Positions 1 through 11,659 of a DNA stretch of 12,489 bases are shown here, in pieces (positions within the stretch are counted from its first letter, which is position 1; every line of letters starts with the position of its first letter). Source of the DNA: Chromera velia. Its lineage: Eukaryota; Sar; Chromeraceae. The stretch is taken from positions 2,501 to 14,989 of the forward strand of contig JAHBMJ010002595.1 of assembly GCA_018398765.1 (NCBI GenBank), written 5' to 3'. Position numbers and translations under genes: made by a program. The notes under the pieces are model-generated. The model did not search any database and was not told where the DNA came from. It worked only from the letters and a program-made list of their open reading frames with translations.

Positions 1-15
1 GCGACTTAAGCCAAG

Positions 16-187
16 TTTCAGGTTAAGATTATAAGATTTTTTAAAATAAAAAAAAATGAGTATAATCCTAGGTATAATCCTCAGGAGAATTTATGTATTA
101 GCACCGTATTGCATTGTTGCTTAGTACTAGGCATTACTATATAAAACAGTAATTCTATCATATATAGTTTACACAAAAAACCTGAAA
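16..187. repeat. AT-rich segment bounded by a 9-bp inverted repeat
   Basis: TTTCAGGTT (16-24) is inverted as AACCTGAAA (179-187), enclosing AT-rich DNA that contrasts with the mixed-composition DNA to its right. Inside, GTATAATCCT occurs twice (60-69 and 72-81). The arms are short enough to be chance; a small decayed element is possible. Confidence 0.25.
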
Positions 188-3100
188 CAGCTTGACGCAC
201 AAACAGTGAGGAGGAAGGTTCATAGCAAGCAGACGGATAGGCACATGAAAGTCAGAGGAGAAGGAGAAAAAGAAAGGGACCGACTGTTTCGGTCGAGATA
301 GAACGAATCTTGATCGAGACCCAGGAAACTTCAATTGCAAAAGGGGGAGCGGAAAAGGGAGAGACAGTGAGAGCGAGGCGGTCAATGGATTTTCTCTGAA
401 TTGCGTCAGCCTTGCTTCTTCTGCCTCTTTGCCTTATCCTGTTGTCACTCTGTTTCTTTCCCTTTTTCTCCGAGGACGGGCCCATTGGTACTGGCAAGCC
501 GGAGGTCATGACTCATGATTGATGGAGGGGAGGGGAGAAGAAAGGGAAATAGAACGTGGGGAGGGGGCTCTGATGACTTTGTTAGGTTGGAGGGGCGACC
601 CCTTCCCTGTTCCCTCTCTCTTTCTTGTTCTTTCTTCCTTCTTTTGTCTTGTGTGAAACTTCTCTGGTGGAATTCTGTCAATGGCCCTCCACTCTTCTGT
701 AACGTCGTGGCTGTGAATCGATCAGTCTAGATCGCTCACTCTGTTCTGTTGCTCTATGATACCCTGTTCGCTTGTCTGTTGGTCGACCGTTCTTTTCTTT
801 TTGTTTCTCCCTCACTCCCTGTGTCCGTCCATACAGGTGCACCGACGTCTGTCTATCTGTCTTTCTGTCACTCGGGAAGAAAGGTACGTACAGAACCCAA
901 GGGCCCAGGCCGCTCAGCTCTCGTCCTCTATCCAAGGGCGGAGCCCCGGCACCACACCCGCACCTGGACCCGAAAGAAACCATAGAGTCTGTTTGTCTGT
1001 TTGTATTGCTTGCTGAATGTCTCTGTTTATGTGAATCAATCAATTTAATGAATGTCGTTCCGACTCATATATCTACTTATTCGATTTGGCGGTTGAATGG
1101 ATGGATGAGATAAAAAACCTATGGGCTCGCCTCACATGGTCAGCGAGGTGGGCAGGCCTGGTCAGGCTGCGACATACTGCTAAGTCTTCACTTAGACATA
1201 CTTCCTTCCTTTCTTTTCTGTACACACAGAGAAATAGTAACAACCGTTTCCTTCCTTCCATGGTGACAAGGGACCACGCATACCCCCCCCCCCCTCACAC
1301 ACACATACACATACACACTCTGGTACAGCCGCTCTCTGCGAGGAAATAAGGGGAGGGGGTCTGCAGTCAAGCAAGCAGGCAAAGGTTCATCATCCATCTG
1401 TCGTCCCTCACTTTGATGAATCGACTCGACACAATTGATGGGGAGGTCACGAAGAAGAGCAACTAAACCAAAAAATGTGAGAAAGCACGCAGCAGCCAAG
1501 CAAATGTTTGGTCAATGCAGTCAAGCCAGAAATGTTTTATTGTCAGGAAAAAGAAAGACATAACAAAATCCTGTCTCCATACACTGTCCGTGTCTTTTTG
1601 TTTTTGGACTGATAAGTTTTAAAGCGATACATAGTACGAAGAAGCCATAAAAAAGAAAGAACACTTTTTTCCTGACGGGTTTAGCCTCTTCACCGCGCCC
1701 CATCACATCAAATTGAATCGGCATTCATTGACGGATGGCTGGCTAGCCTTTTCATTCGTTTATGCATACTTACTCCTTTTCTCTTTTCTCTGACCGGCTC
1801 ATCCGATATCCGTGTTGTTTCTTCCTCCGCCTGTTATTTCCTTTTTTCTTCCTCGCTGCATGTCATTTTCTTACTATGAAACAATTCACCGCAAAGCTGT
1901 CGGTTAGACTTCCCACCGGTGGCTTGATTGATCAAGTGAAACAAACAGACGGCATCTATCCAGTGATCGAAACAAACGCCAAATAGACATGCAGATGAGA
2001 AGAAGATTCGTCTGCGCAAGAACAGGAAGAGAATACATCATGCTTTCGAAACGTGTTTTACAAAGTTTATAGTTGGTCTTTTAATCTGTCTGCTTTCTTT
2101 TCCCAGCCGGCTGGATGTATTGAACTGGCTCGATCAGCATGTGAGCCCAAAGGGTGCTAACCAAAAGGGAAATCATACAACCTCTCTCTCTCTCTCTCCC
2201 TATTTCATATCTGTCTGTTTGTTTGTCTGTCTGATAAAAGCTGGGGTGGGGCGCTTTGAAGCGGGTGGCATTTGGTTTACTTCTCTCTCTCCCTCTCTCT
2301 CCTTCTCAGCTGTGCATACCGGACCCTCCCTCGTCTCTACATGTATGTGTGTCTACCTGCTGACTGACCTTCTTGGTCCCCGATTAATACATTGATTCTG
2401 ATGTACACACAATCAACGGATTGACCGGATCCTCCCTCTCTTGCGGGAGGGTGACTACGTTTCTTTCCTCTTTTTTGCTCTTTACTCTTTGCCTCTCACT
2501 CTTCTTGCATTGCGGTGGATTTATTATTTGTGCGTGACTTCTTTTCCTTCTTCCNCCCCCACATTTTTGGTATCGACCTTCGCGCCCCTCCTCTTCCCGC
2601 ACCAGAATGGAGTCATTTTCATTTATGAGTAGTAAATCGATTGCGCTCCTCTGCTTCTTCTTCGTTCTTCTGCCTAAAATCAAGTAGACAAAGAAAACAA
2701 AAAATAAGACTGAAAGCAAGAGTCTCCTTTCTTCTTTGTTTGTATTCTCACCAGACAATGACTACCCAATAATTGGGGGCTTTTTCTGTCCTTCGATCGC
2801 CCGACGTGCTCTTTTTCTTTTTTTTTTCTCTCTCTCTCTCTTCTCCCTCTTTTCTAAATTTTCTCGATGCGTATTGATTCTGTTCTTTTCTTCCTCCCTT
2901 AATTCCTACCTTGGATCGATGCACCACACACTCTACTTGTCGACGCGGGCAACGGGAGAAGCAAAGGAAAGAAAGAAATAGGAACTCTCACTCCCTTCCC
3001 CCTCTCCTAGCACAAACAACAATTAACTGAAGGATAGACGACCAAGCAGCTCATATTTCTTCCCCCCCCTTCCTTTCCCTTCAACCGGCCTTGTCTGTCA

Positions 3101-3384
3101 TCCCCCTTTGTTTGTTTGTTTGTTTGGATTGATCGACCGAACCTTAAAGTTTGCTTGCTGTTCTCAGGGGCGCGGAGGACAGCCTCACTCACTCACTCAT
3201 TCACTCACTCACTGATCGACCAATTAACAAACAAAAAAGTGGAAGAAGAAAAAATGAAATAAAACAGCAGAATATTTACCCACCTACCCCTTTTTTGAAC
3301 TGAACTGATCGAGCTTTCGTGACTCCGGTTGATGACAAGAAAGAGAAAAAAAGAGCTTGGACGTTCTCTCTCTCTCTCTTCACC
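188..3384. other. Non-coding, strand-asymmetric microsatellite-rich region
   Basis: No convincing gene. A purine-rich stretch (about 205-395) switches to pyrimidine-rich DNA. Short TGTC/TGTT tetranucleotide runs lie at about 840-870, 985-1005 and 2205-2235, with CT runs at about 2180-2200, 2283-2303 and 2825-2845. A C12 run at 1283-1294 is followed by CA repeats. TTTG repeats lie at 3107-3126. One ambiguous base (N) is at 2555. All open frames read as repeat-driven, biased polypeptides. This could be intergenic DNA or large intron and UTR sequence of a gene outside the window. Confidence 0.7.
3185..3213 (+). repeat. (TCAC)n microsatellite
   Basis: About seven CTCA/TCAC units with one ATTC interruption. 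Confidence 0.93.
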
Positions 3385-3735
3385 CCCCAGTTATGCTTAG
3401 TTAACTAAGTCTCGAAGATTGGTACATGGGCAGGGCACCATTCGATAAAAGAATCCGTAAGAGTTACAGAGAAATCAGTCAGAAAATCAGAACAAAAATG
3501 AGAAAGTTGTGTAAAAAGAGTGAAAAAGGGGCCGCAATGACCGGTCTGATTGATATCTGGCTGGATGGAATCCATGAAAGGCGCGCATTTGACATGATAT
3601 GACGACATGCAGTGATGATGGAAGGGAGAATGAGGAGAAGAGAGTGGGTGCGTTGCGTGCATTAGATGGACTCCAAAGCATTCTAAAGCCGCGCAGTGAG
3701 TGCATTGATATATCGATCAATATAACTTTTTAAAG

Positions 3736-3860
3736 TCTCTTTCTTTCTTTCTTTTTTTCTTTCTTTCTTTTCTTTCTTTTCTTTCTTTCTCTCTCTTTCT
3801 CTCTCTTTCTCTCTCTCTCTCTCTCTTTTTTTTTTTCTTTCTTTCTTTCTTTCTTTCTTG
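3736..3860 (+). repeat. Polypyrimidine (CTTT)n/(CTCT)n tract
   Basis: About 125 bases with almost no purines: CTTT units, then CTCT, a T-run, then five to six CTTT units ending at about 3859. Opposite-strand reading gives only Lys/Glu/Arg runs, so it is not coding. Confidence 0.96.
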
Positions 3861-4030
3861 TTCGGCTTTGAAAAGGCAGCAGGTGAGGGACGGGGGGATG
3901 AGGGGGGCATCTCGGCGAAGGAAGGATTGCTTGGCTGACAAGGTTGGCCCCAGCGGTGAGGGCATGGGGCGGAAAGAAAAAAAAAACTACTATATATAAA
4001 AAGATGAAGGAAGGCTTTGGAAAAAGATGT

Positions 4031-4051
4031 AAAGAAAGAAAGAAAGAAAGC
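4031..4051 (+). repeat. (AAAG)n microsatellite, opposite orientation to its neighbours
   Basis: About five AAAG units. They form an inverted complement to the CTTT run ending near 3860, enclosing a unique, partly GC-rich segment of about 170 bases. Confidence 0.9.
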
Positions 4052-4325
4052 AAAGCGGGGAGAGGGGTGACTGTCTCTTCCTTCTTTCCTTTCTTTCTTC
4101 TTTCCTTCCTTCATTGACTGACTGATTCATCTGTTCGGTGTTTCTCATATGTGCCGAGGGAGGGAGTGAGGGTTCCCTCCTCCTCCCTGCCTCCTGCCTG
4201 CCCAACGGCTGGATGGGGAGGAAGACGAATACCTGCCATCATGATATGAACTTATGCAGGCAGGCAAGCAAGCAGGTTGAATGAATAGAAGAAGAAAGGG
4301 TCTGCCTGATGATGTCAGCGGAGGA

Positions 4326-4511
4326 GTCTTCCTTCCTTTCTTCCTTTCTTTCTTTCTTTCTTTCTTTCTTCCTTCCTTTCCTTCCTTCCTTCCTTCCTTC
4401 CTTGCTTTTTTTCTTTTTTTCTTTCTTTCCTTCCTTCCTTCCTTCCTTCTTTCCTTCCTTTCTTCCTTTCTTTCTTTCTTTTTTTCCTTCCTTCCTTCTT
4501 TCTTTCTTTCT
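4326..4511 (+). repeat. Long (TTCC)n/(TTTC)n polypyrimidine tract
   Basis: About 185 bases of alternating TTCC and TTTC blocks with a single G near 4404. Long mirror-like homopyrimidine DNA of this kind can form triplex (H-DNA) structures. It is not coding in any frame. Confidence 0.96.
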
Positions 4512-5652
4512 CTTCTTATCTCTTAAAGTTTCTTCTTTTTTTGGTTGTTTCCATTTGTTGGGCTTCATGACCTGCATGGTGTGTTGACTTAGCTGTACAT
4601 GATCGATCAATAATCGGTGTATTTGATTTAATTCTGTTTTCTTTCTTTCCTCTCTCTTCAATCAATTTTTTTCCCTTCACGGGAGGGACCCAACAAGGGA
4701 CCTTTTAGATTTTGGGGGGTCTCTTCCCTTCTTTCCTCTTCTGTTCTGCTTTCATTTCCTTTCCTTTCCTCCTGGTCGTCCGTACCCACACATGCACACA
4801 CTTGGTTCTCTTCTCTTTTCTATCTCTCTCTTGTGTTATCTCTTTCTTTCTCTCTCTCTTTCTCTCTTTTACTTAGTTTTCTGTCTCTGTCTGCCTCTCG
4901 TCCTCTCTCTACTTTCGTTCTCTCTTTCTTATCTTAGCCTTTTCTTCTGCGTTTCTTCTTCTCTGTCCCTTTTCTCTTTCTTTCGTTCTTTTTTGCTTCT
5001 TTTTGTAGTTCTGTTCAGATTTCGTTCATGTTATGGTGGGGGCGAAAGAGATGAATGACTGGAAGGAAAGAAGATGGAGAGGGGGAGGTGTGCAGTCTAT
5101 AGTGAGTAGTTAAAGACAACAGGAAGAAGCCTTGTTTATAGTTCGTGTTTGTCTCTTTTCCCCCCCTCTTTTTGCTTACTTGTCTGCCTATGCTTCTTGC
5201 CACCGCCTTCGTTCTTCATTCAGTCTTTTGCACATGCCTCTTCTGTCTTCCTCTTTTGTATCCATGACCTTCTTTCTAGCTTTACTCTTCCGCCTCCCAC
5301 CTGCCTCCTTTTTTCCCCCTCCCTTCTGAACTTCTTCCTCACCCCCCAGGGGCCTGTAGTAGTGCAATGCGCACCTGCCTGCCTTCTCCTCTTTTTCAAA
5401 TGAAGAGACTGCGTGAGATTACATGCATTACGGAGTGCGTAGTATTCATATCAGAACGCAAAGATCCTGAAAGTGCCTGTATGCGTGGCTGGATGCCTGC
5501 CTGCGTGAATCAATCGCATGGGATAGACCAAACAAACAAATAAACAAACAAGGTGTATCCATATGCATGCATGTACTAGTAGCATGACACCATGGTGGAA
5601 AATGAAAATGCGGGGACACAGGTACAAGGAAGAACTAGAAAAGAAGATTGGC

Positions 5653-5675
5653 AGGGATGGGATGGGATGGGATGG
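5653..5675 (+). repeat. (GGGAT)n pentanucleotide repeat
   Basis: Four tandem GGGAT units within a G-rich stretch. Confidence 0.9.
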
Positions 5676-5900
5676 TGTTTTGGCTGCGACCATCAGTACT
5701 CCCCTCCTTAACCATCTCCATATATTAATACAATGATTCAGAATTGATGTGAACAAAATCAAAGAAAAGACAAGGAAGGAAGACTGTGCGAAAGACATAC
5801 AACCAGTTTGCAGAGACTGATGATGATCGAGAGATTGTCTATTGAGAGAGAGATGGATTGATGTACGTCGATCGATCTAGGTCTCCATCTTCCGGACTTT

Positions 5901-6606
5901 CTCTCTTCTTCTTCTTCTGTTTCATAGTTGCCTGATCATTGCATTGTCTACATATTTCTTGTTTTTATGCTTGCGGCAGATGTGAGTATGCTTCCATTCT
6001 CTTTTTCTACTGTATGCTTATAAGAGAGTTTGAAGGCTTAGGCCAGGGTCACCCAAGAAGGTTTTTCCGACTGTCGGTCAGTTTAGAGAGAAGCAAGATG
6101 ACAAGACGCTGCATGCTTGGAAAGGGAAGTAGAAACAGGTTGATAACCAAACTTCATTTATTCGGTAAAAGAGCGCCTAGTCGAAGCTGGAGACAACTTT
6201 AGTCCACCTTTGTTCTACCTTTTGCCTTACAACATGAGCTCGAGGAATCTCTGTTTATGCTCCTCGTACAGTAGTTGTTTGCATGTATACAAAGATGTAC
6301 CTACCAAGTTTTGTGTATACAGGGAATCAAAATAGATGAGAAACTACAAAGAAAAAAAAAATGTTTAAAAAGTAATCGAGATAAATTATAAAATATTCTT
6401 AAAAAAAAGAAAAGATGATCACTACATTGATTAGCATTAAATACAAGGTTTTCAATGAGTCAATGATTCATGATAGTGTATTTGCTATTTTTTTATGTTA
6501 CTACTGGTTTGATTTTTTTATATATGTCGCAAACATGTATACACATTGCACTCTGAGTCATTCACTTAACTTTTGTGTAACTAGCTGAGTAAACGATTGT
6601 CCAAGG
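5901..6606. other. Non-coding, increasingly AT-rich region left of the MITE-like element
   Basis: Contains an 87-codon open frame (5939-6202) with a basic second half, but no domain, splice support or GC3 pattern like the ankyrin gene. A-runs at about 6352-6360 and 6401-6410. I see no supported gene. Confidence 0.55.
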
Positions 6607-6839
6607 GGCTAGGCGTCGGCTAAAGAAAAAAAAAAAAAAAGATCCCCTAAAACCCTTTACTTTTTTTTTTTTTCTTTTTCATGCAGTCAAACAACTGTTG
6701 TTCAAGTGTTGCACAAGTGTTGTTTATATGTTGCGCACAACTGTTGTTAGGTGTTGTTAAGGGTAAAAAAGTAAAAAAGAAAGAAAAAAAAAAATCTTCT
6801 CTGATCGCTTATTTTTTCTTTTTTAGCCGACGCCTAGCC
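6607..6839. mobile_element. MITE-like element with perfect 18-bp terminal inverted repeats
   Basis: GGCTAGGCGTCGGCTAAA at 6607-6624 is repeated exactly inverted at 6822-6839. Each arm continues inward into A-rich (left) and T-rich (right) sequence. A second, imperfect inner pair is visible: CCCTTTAC plus a T-run at 6653-6679 against GGGTAAAAAAG onward at 6761-6795. The core has GTTGTT-rich sequence, including ACAACTGTTGTT at 6691-6702 and again at 6737-6748. There is no coding capacity. I cannot see a clear target-site duplication (left flank ...CCAAGG, right flank GAGGGG...), so the superfamily is unassigned. Confidence 0.7.
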
Positions 6840-6978
6840 GAGGGGTTCGATTATGCATGACAGGGCAAATTGGGCAGCGGGGGGAACGAAATTGAGCTGC
6901 ATGCGTACATACGAGTGCGAACAGCCTTTTTAAGCGAAGTGATTATGTAATACGAAGTAATGTGGAGCACATATGGCC

Positions 6979-7011
6979 CGCCCCTGCATGCCCCTAGGCA
7001 TGCCGGGGGCG
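6979..7011. other. GC-rich near-perfect hairpin
   Basis: GCATGCC (6986-6992) pairs with GGCATGC (6997-7003) around a four-base loop CCTA. The stem then continues through a mismatch into CCCC/GGGG and CG/CG outer pairs with one bulge. Each arm holds a GCATGC core. It sits about 590 bases upstream of the ankyrin start in otherwise AT-richer DNA. Function is unknown. Confidence 0.6.
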
Positions 7012-7275
7012 ATAAAAACGGAAAGAAGCCGGCAGACATGTATAGACATGCGAAGTTAGCTGATGTAGGTGCTAGCTGTTGCAGAGCGAATCGTGTGAAA
7101 CCACGTGCATTTCTATGTTAAGTCAATTTTTTGAGTCGCTATACTCTGCAGGTCATTTTCCTTCGTAGGGCACGGGATGGCACGAGTTTATGTATGTTTT
7201 TTGTTTCTTTTTCTTTTTTTCATAAAAACATGCACTTTTTTTATCTTTTTTTTTTTTCTTCTTTTTTAGGACTTA

Positions 7276-7381
7276 ATGCATGATGTTACATGCATGCATT
7301 CGGTTGTTATTATTATTATTATCTTTTTTTGTTTCCATGCATGCATGCATTAAACCATGCATCTTTTTTTTTTCATGCATG
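7276..7381. promoter_or_regulatory. Cluster of ATGCAT / TGCATGCA motifs upstream of the ankyrin gene
   Basis: ATGCATG at 7276-7282, CATGCATGCAT at 7289-7299, CATGCATGCATGCAT at 7336-7350, CATGCAT at 7356-7362 and CATGCATG at 7374-7381, all 220-325 bases upstream of the chosen ATG. TGCATGC(A) is an established ApiAP2-type binding motif in apicomplexan promoters. A promoter role here is inferred from position and density. T-rich runs separate the sites. Confidence 0.5.
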
Positions 7382-7599
7382 AACAATATCAGATGCAATT
7401 AAGCCGAATCATCGATACACAGCAAGACGTTGAAGCACTCTCCTGCATGTACAAAAGCTTTTCAATCTCCTGTTCACTTCAAGAAGAGTACACTCAGACA
7501 TCTATTGGCTCCCTACAAAGCATTTTGAGAGGCGCGTGCAATAAGTCAATAATAATACACAACTCTGGGTTTGTCTCGACGCCGTCTCCATTGAAAAAA

Positions 7600-9763
<2,164 letters not shown>

Positions 9764-10952
9764 GGATATCTTGATAACAAAAATGTGTTTTCCAATTTAA
9801 AGCAAAGACTTAGAGCATAGAAAAGAATCAGCAGAAAAAAAGAAACCGTGATATAAAAAAGAAATATTTATAAAAAAAATTATTTGTTTATTTTGAATTT
9901 TGAATTGAACGTGAAGAATTTGAATTGAGACAGTTGTAAGCTAGGCTGGTGAGCTATCATTTGAGCTTTCGCTAACTGCGGGGCATGTATGATTTCTATA
10001 ATAATTTTAAACGTACTTTGTGAACATGACTCGATTGTATCGATTTCTACCATGCATATCCCATCGCATACATGGAAGAAATTAACTAGGAAATTAAAAG
10101 AATTGATATACATTTAATTAGTATACTAGTTGGTATACGTATACTTGTTGCACTCTCAAAGTCTTTTCTAATGGAGCCTGAGAACCATTAATTTACTACT
10201 ACTAGTATATCACATCATTATATGAATATATTTTAATCTATTTGATTCGTGATGGCAACTTTTGCTTAAACTTTGGCAAAGCTAGGCCTAGATTGAGCTT
10301 AAACCATGCACCACTTGTTAATGGTGTAACTTACCGTGTAAGCCTATACGGTTAGGCTATACCCCAGGGTAGTACCCCTAGCCTAGCCCCTAGCACTGGA
10401 CCGCAGGGGCCGGAACCTAAAAGATAAATCCCAATTCTACATTCAATTATTTTAAAAAGATTTTTCTTCAAGTTATGTCTCTAAAATTTAGTGCTTATAG
10501 CTAAAGCGATATTCGAGACTATATCTAAAAAGCTATATTTGTCTACAGAAACAAATTCAAACAATTAATGTAACATAAACTAGATCGAACATATAAATCT
10601 TATCCCATCTTTACGCATGGTAGCCCCGTATATTATATATTCTGAAGTTCAAAAACTTGAAATCTATAAACACCAATTAGCTTTATAACGGTATAAGCCT
10701 TTTTTAGGTATGGATTGCGGGAGGCACCCAAAACACTGGCCGAAACATAAGTCCTATCCTATATTGATTCCTAATAATTAAAAGTTCTAGAATGTTTTGA
10801 ATCCTCTTCCAGCACTAGTTCTAGCAGCTGAGGCTAGAACGCCTAATTCAGAAGCGTATAGATTCAGAATTTGCACTCTACACACTATAGTAAACAGTAC
10901 ATGTAGGTTAATCTAAATTTTTTAGGGGGGGGGTTAAAGTTAGAATTTTTAT
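9764..10952. other. AT-rich region downstream of the ankyrin gene, including its 3' UTR
   Basis: No AATAAA is evident just after the stop; A-rich stretches at about 9834-9880 could be the transcript end. Farther on there are AT-rich palindromes (GTATACGTATAC at 10133-10144), a small hairpin AGCCTA/TAGGCT near 10342-10359, and a GC-richer patch (10355-10420) with repeated CCCCTAGC. No supported gene. Confidence 0.55.
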
Positions 10953-11135
10953 AGGTCAGATTTGAGTTTTTTTTCTTTTTTTTTCCCTCCAATCCCACGC
11001 TAGTGACCAGATTTGATTTGATTTGATTTGATTTGATTTGAAGTAGGGCTTAACCTCAAATCAAATCTTAGGCCTGAGAAAATTTAGCATGATAGGGCCT
11101 ACCAAATCCTATCAAATTTACTTCAAATCTGACCT
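10953..11135. repeat. Inverted-repeat segment with TTTGA pentamer array
   Basis: AGGTCAGATTTGA at 10953-10965 is perfectly inverted at 11123-11135. Inside are six TTTGA pentamers (about 11010-11041), whose AGATTTGATTTG start can pair with CAAATCAAATCT at 11057-11068. GGTTAAA occurs outside both arms at different spacing. It may be a degraded foldback element; there is no coding capacity. Confidence 0.5.
11010..11041 (+). repeat. (TTTGA)n pentanucleotide microsatellite
   Basis: About six uninterrupted ATTTG units, located between the inverted arms described for 10953-11135. Confidence 0.93.
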
Positions 11136-11384
11136 TTTAACCTCAAATCTTCGAGGTCAATCCGTCATCTAGTCTCTCAAATAAGTCTTCCGAGTCATAC
11201 TTTTTTGTGTGCAAAAAAAAAAATAAATGATCACAAAAAGAATTTTTTATCGGTTTCACATGAATATCTAGCATGAATATGAATGCCCAAAAGCTTTTCC
11301 AAATGTCTGTTTAGTGAAAAAGAGGTCATCCAGTCTATTCTCCAGACATTGAAGTTTTGATTGAGGGTTTGAAGTTGTTAAGGC

Positions 11385-11627
11385 CTACTTAGAGGGGTTG
11401 GCGCTAGTAAGTGCTTGCAGAGATTCAAGGGTCTTCAGGGCTTGATGTCGCTGGAGCGATTCAGGTCGATCCTTAGTGACAGACTCGATCGATGTCAGGA
11501 GCATGGAGCTTTCTTGCGATTCAGTGATCAATCTGATTTCATAGTAGTCTTCCAGAAAGTCTTTCAGAAGTCTTTCATGTGATTTCGATCGAAATGCGAC
11601 AGGCCAAAATCTGTATAGTACAGGACG
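11385..11627 (-). pseudogene. ATG-less open frame, 80 codons, unknown protein (possible exon or element remnant)
   Basis: The minus strand is open from just after a TAA (complement of 11628-11630) to a TAG (complement of 11385-11387). Translated, it is not low-complexity: it contains HERLLKDFLEDYYEIRLITE, then a Ser/Leu/Glu/Gln-rich part including ESLQRHQALKTLESLQALTS. The pattern suits amphipathic helices, possibly a coiled coil. The first Met is about halfway along (residue 42). A possible acceptor, ACTATACAG, lies at its upstream end. I recognise no family. It could be an internal exon, a decayed transposon gene or chance. Confidence 0.3.
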
Positions 11628-11636
11628 TTAACGTCC
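11582..11636. repeat. Two perfect 14-bp palindromes, 27 bases apart
   Basis: ATTTCGATCGAAAT at 11582-11595 and GGACGTTAACGTCC at 11623-11636 are both perfectly self-complementary. They overlap the upstream part of the minus-strand open frame. They may be transcription-factor or recombinase sites, or chance. Confidence 0.6.
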
Positions 11637-11659
11637 CGTCTCTTTTCTTGTTGATCCTT

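Larger units (their letters stand above)
3602..5900. other. Non-coding region dominated by polypyrimidine DNA
   Basis: Besides the separately listed tracts, it holds mixed CT-rich DNA (about 4720-5340), a GGGAT pentamer run at 5653-5675, a CATGCATG site at about 5563-5571 and AT-richer DNA after 5690. I see no supported gene or RNA. Confidence 0.65.
6840..7599 (+). promoter_or_regulatory. Upstream region and 5' UTR of the ankyrin gene
   Basis: Carries the GC-rich hairpin (6979-7011), T-rich tracts (7198-7267), a TTA trinucleotide run (about 7306-7321) and the ATGCAT motif cluster. The start ATG at 7600 sits in AAAAATGCG, consistent with the A-rich initiation context of coccidian genes. No TATA box or transcription start can be called from sequence. 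Confidence 0.45.

Noticed and set aside
678-1043. 121-codon minus-strand open frame
   Set aside because: Its Thr-Asp-Arg-Gln words come from TGTC tetranucleotide repeats, and the GC-rich middle shows no recognisable motif in any frame.
3683-4114. Lys/Glu/Arg-rich minus-strand open frames
   Set aside because: They are translations of CTTT polypyrimidine repeats and show no domain outside the repeat.
4239-4661. 140-codon Lys-rich minus frame and Phe/Ser/Leu-rich plus frames
   Set aside because: Repeat-driven composition over the TTCC/TTTC tract.
5939-6202. 87-codon plus-strand open frame with a basic C-terminal half
   Set aside because: No homology I recognise, third positions unlike the ankyrin exons, and no supporting splice sites.
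6841-7039. 62-codon minus-strand open frame upstream of the ankyrin gene
   Set aside because: It overlaps the hairpin and has no recognisable domain; most likely a chance frame.
7357-7599. Upstream in-frame ATG at 7357 as the gene start
   Set aside because: It would bury the signal peptide 81 residues inside the protein and would lie in the ATGCAT motif cluster. The added residues show no domain. It remains possible without transcript data.
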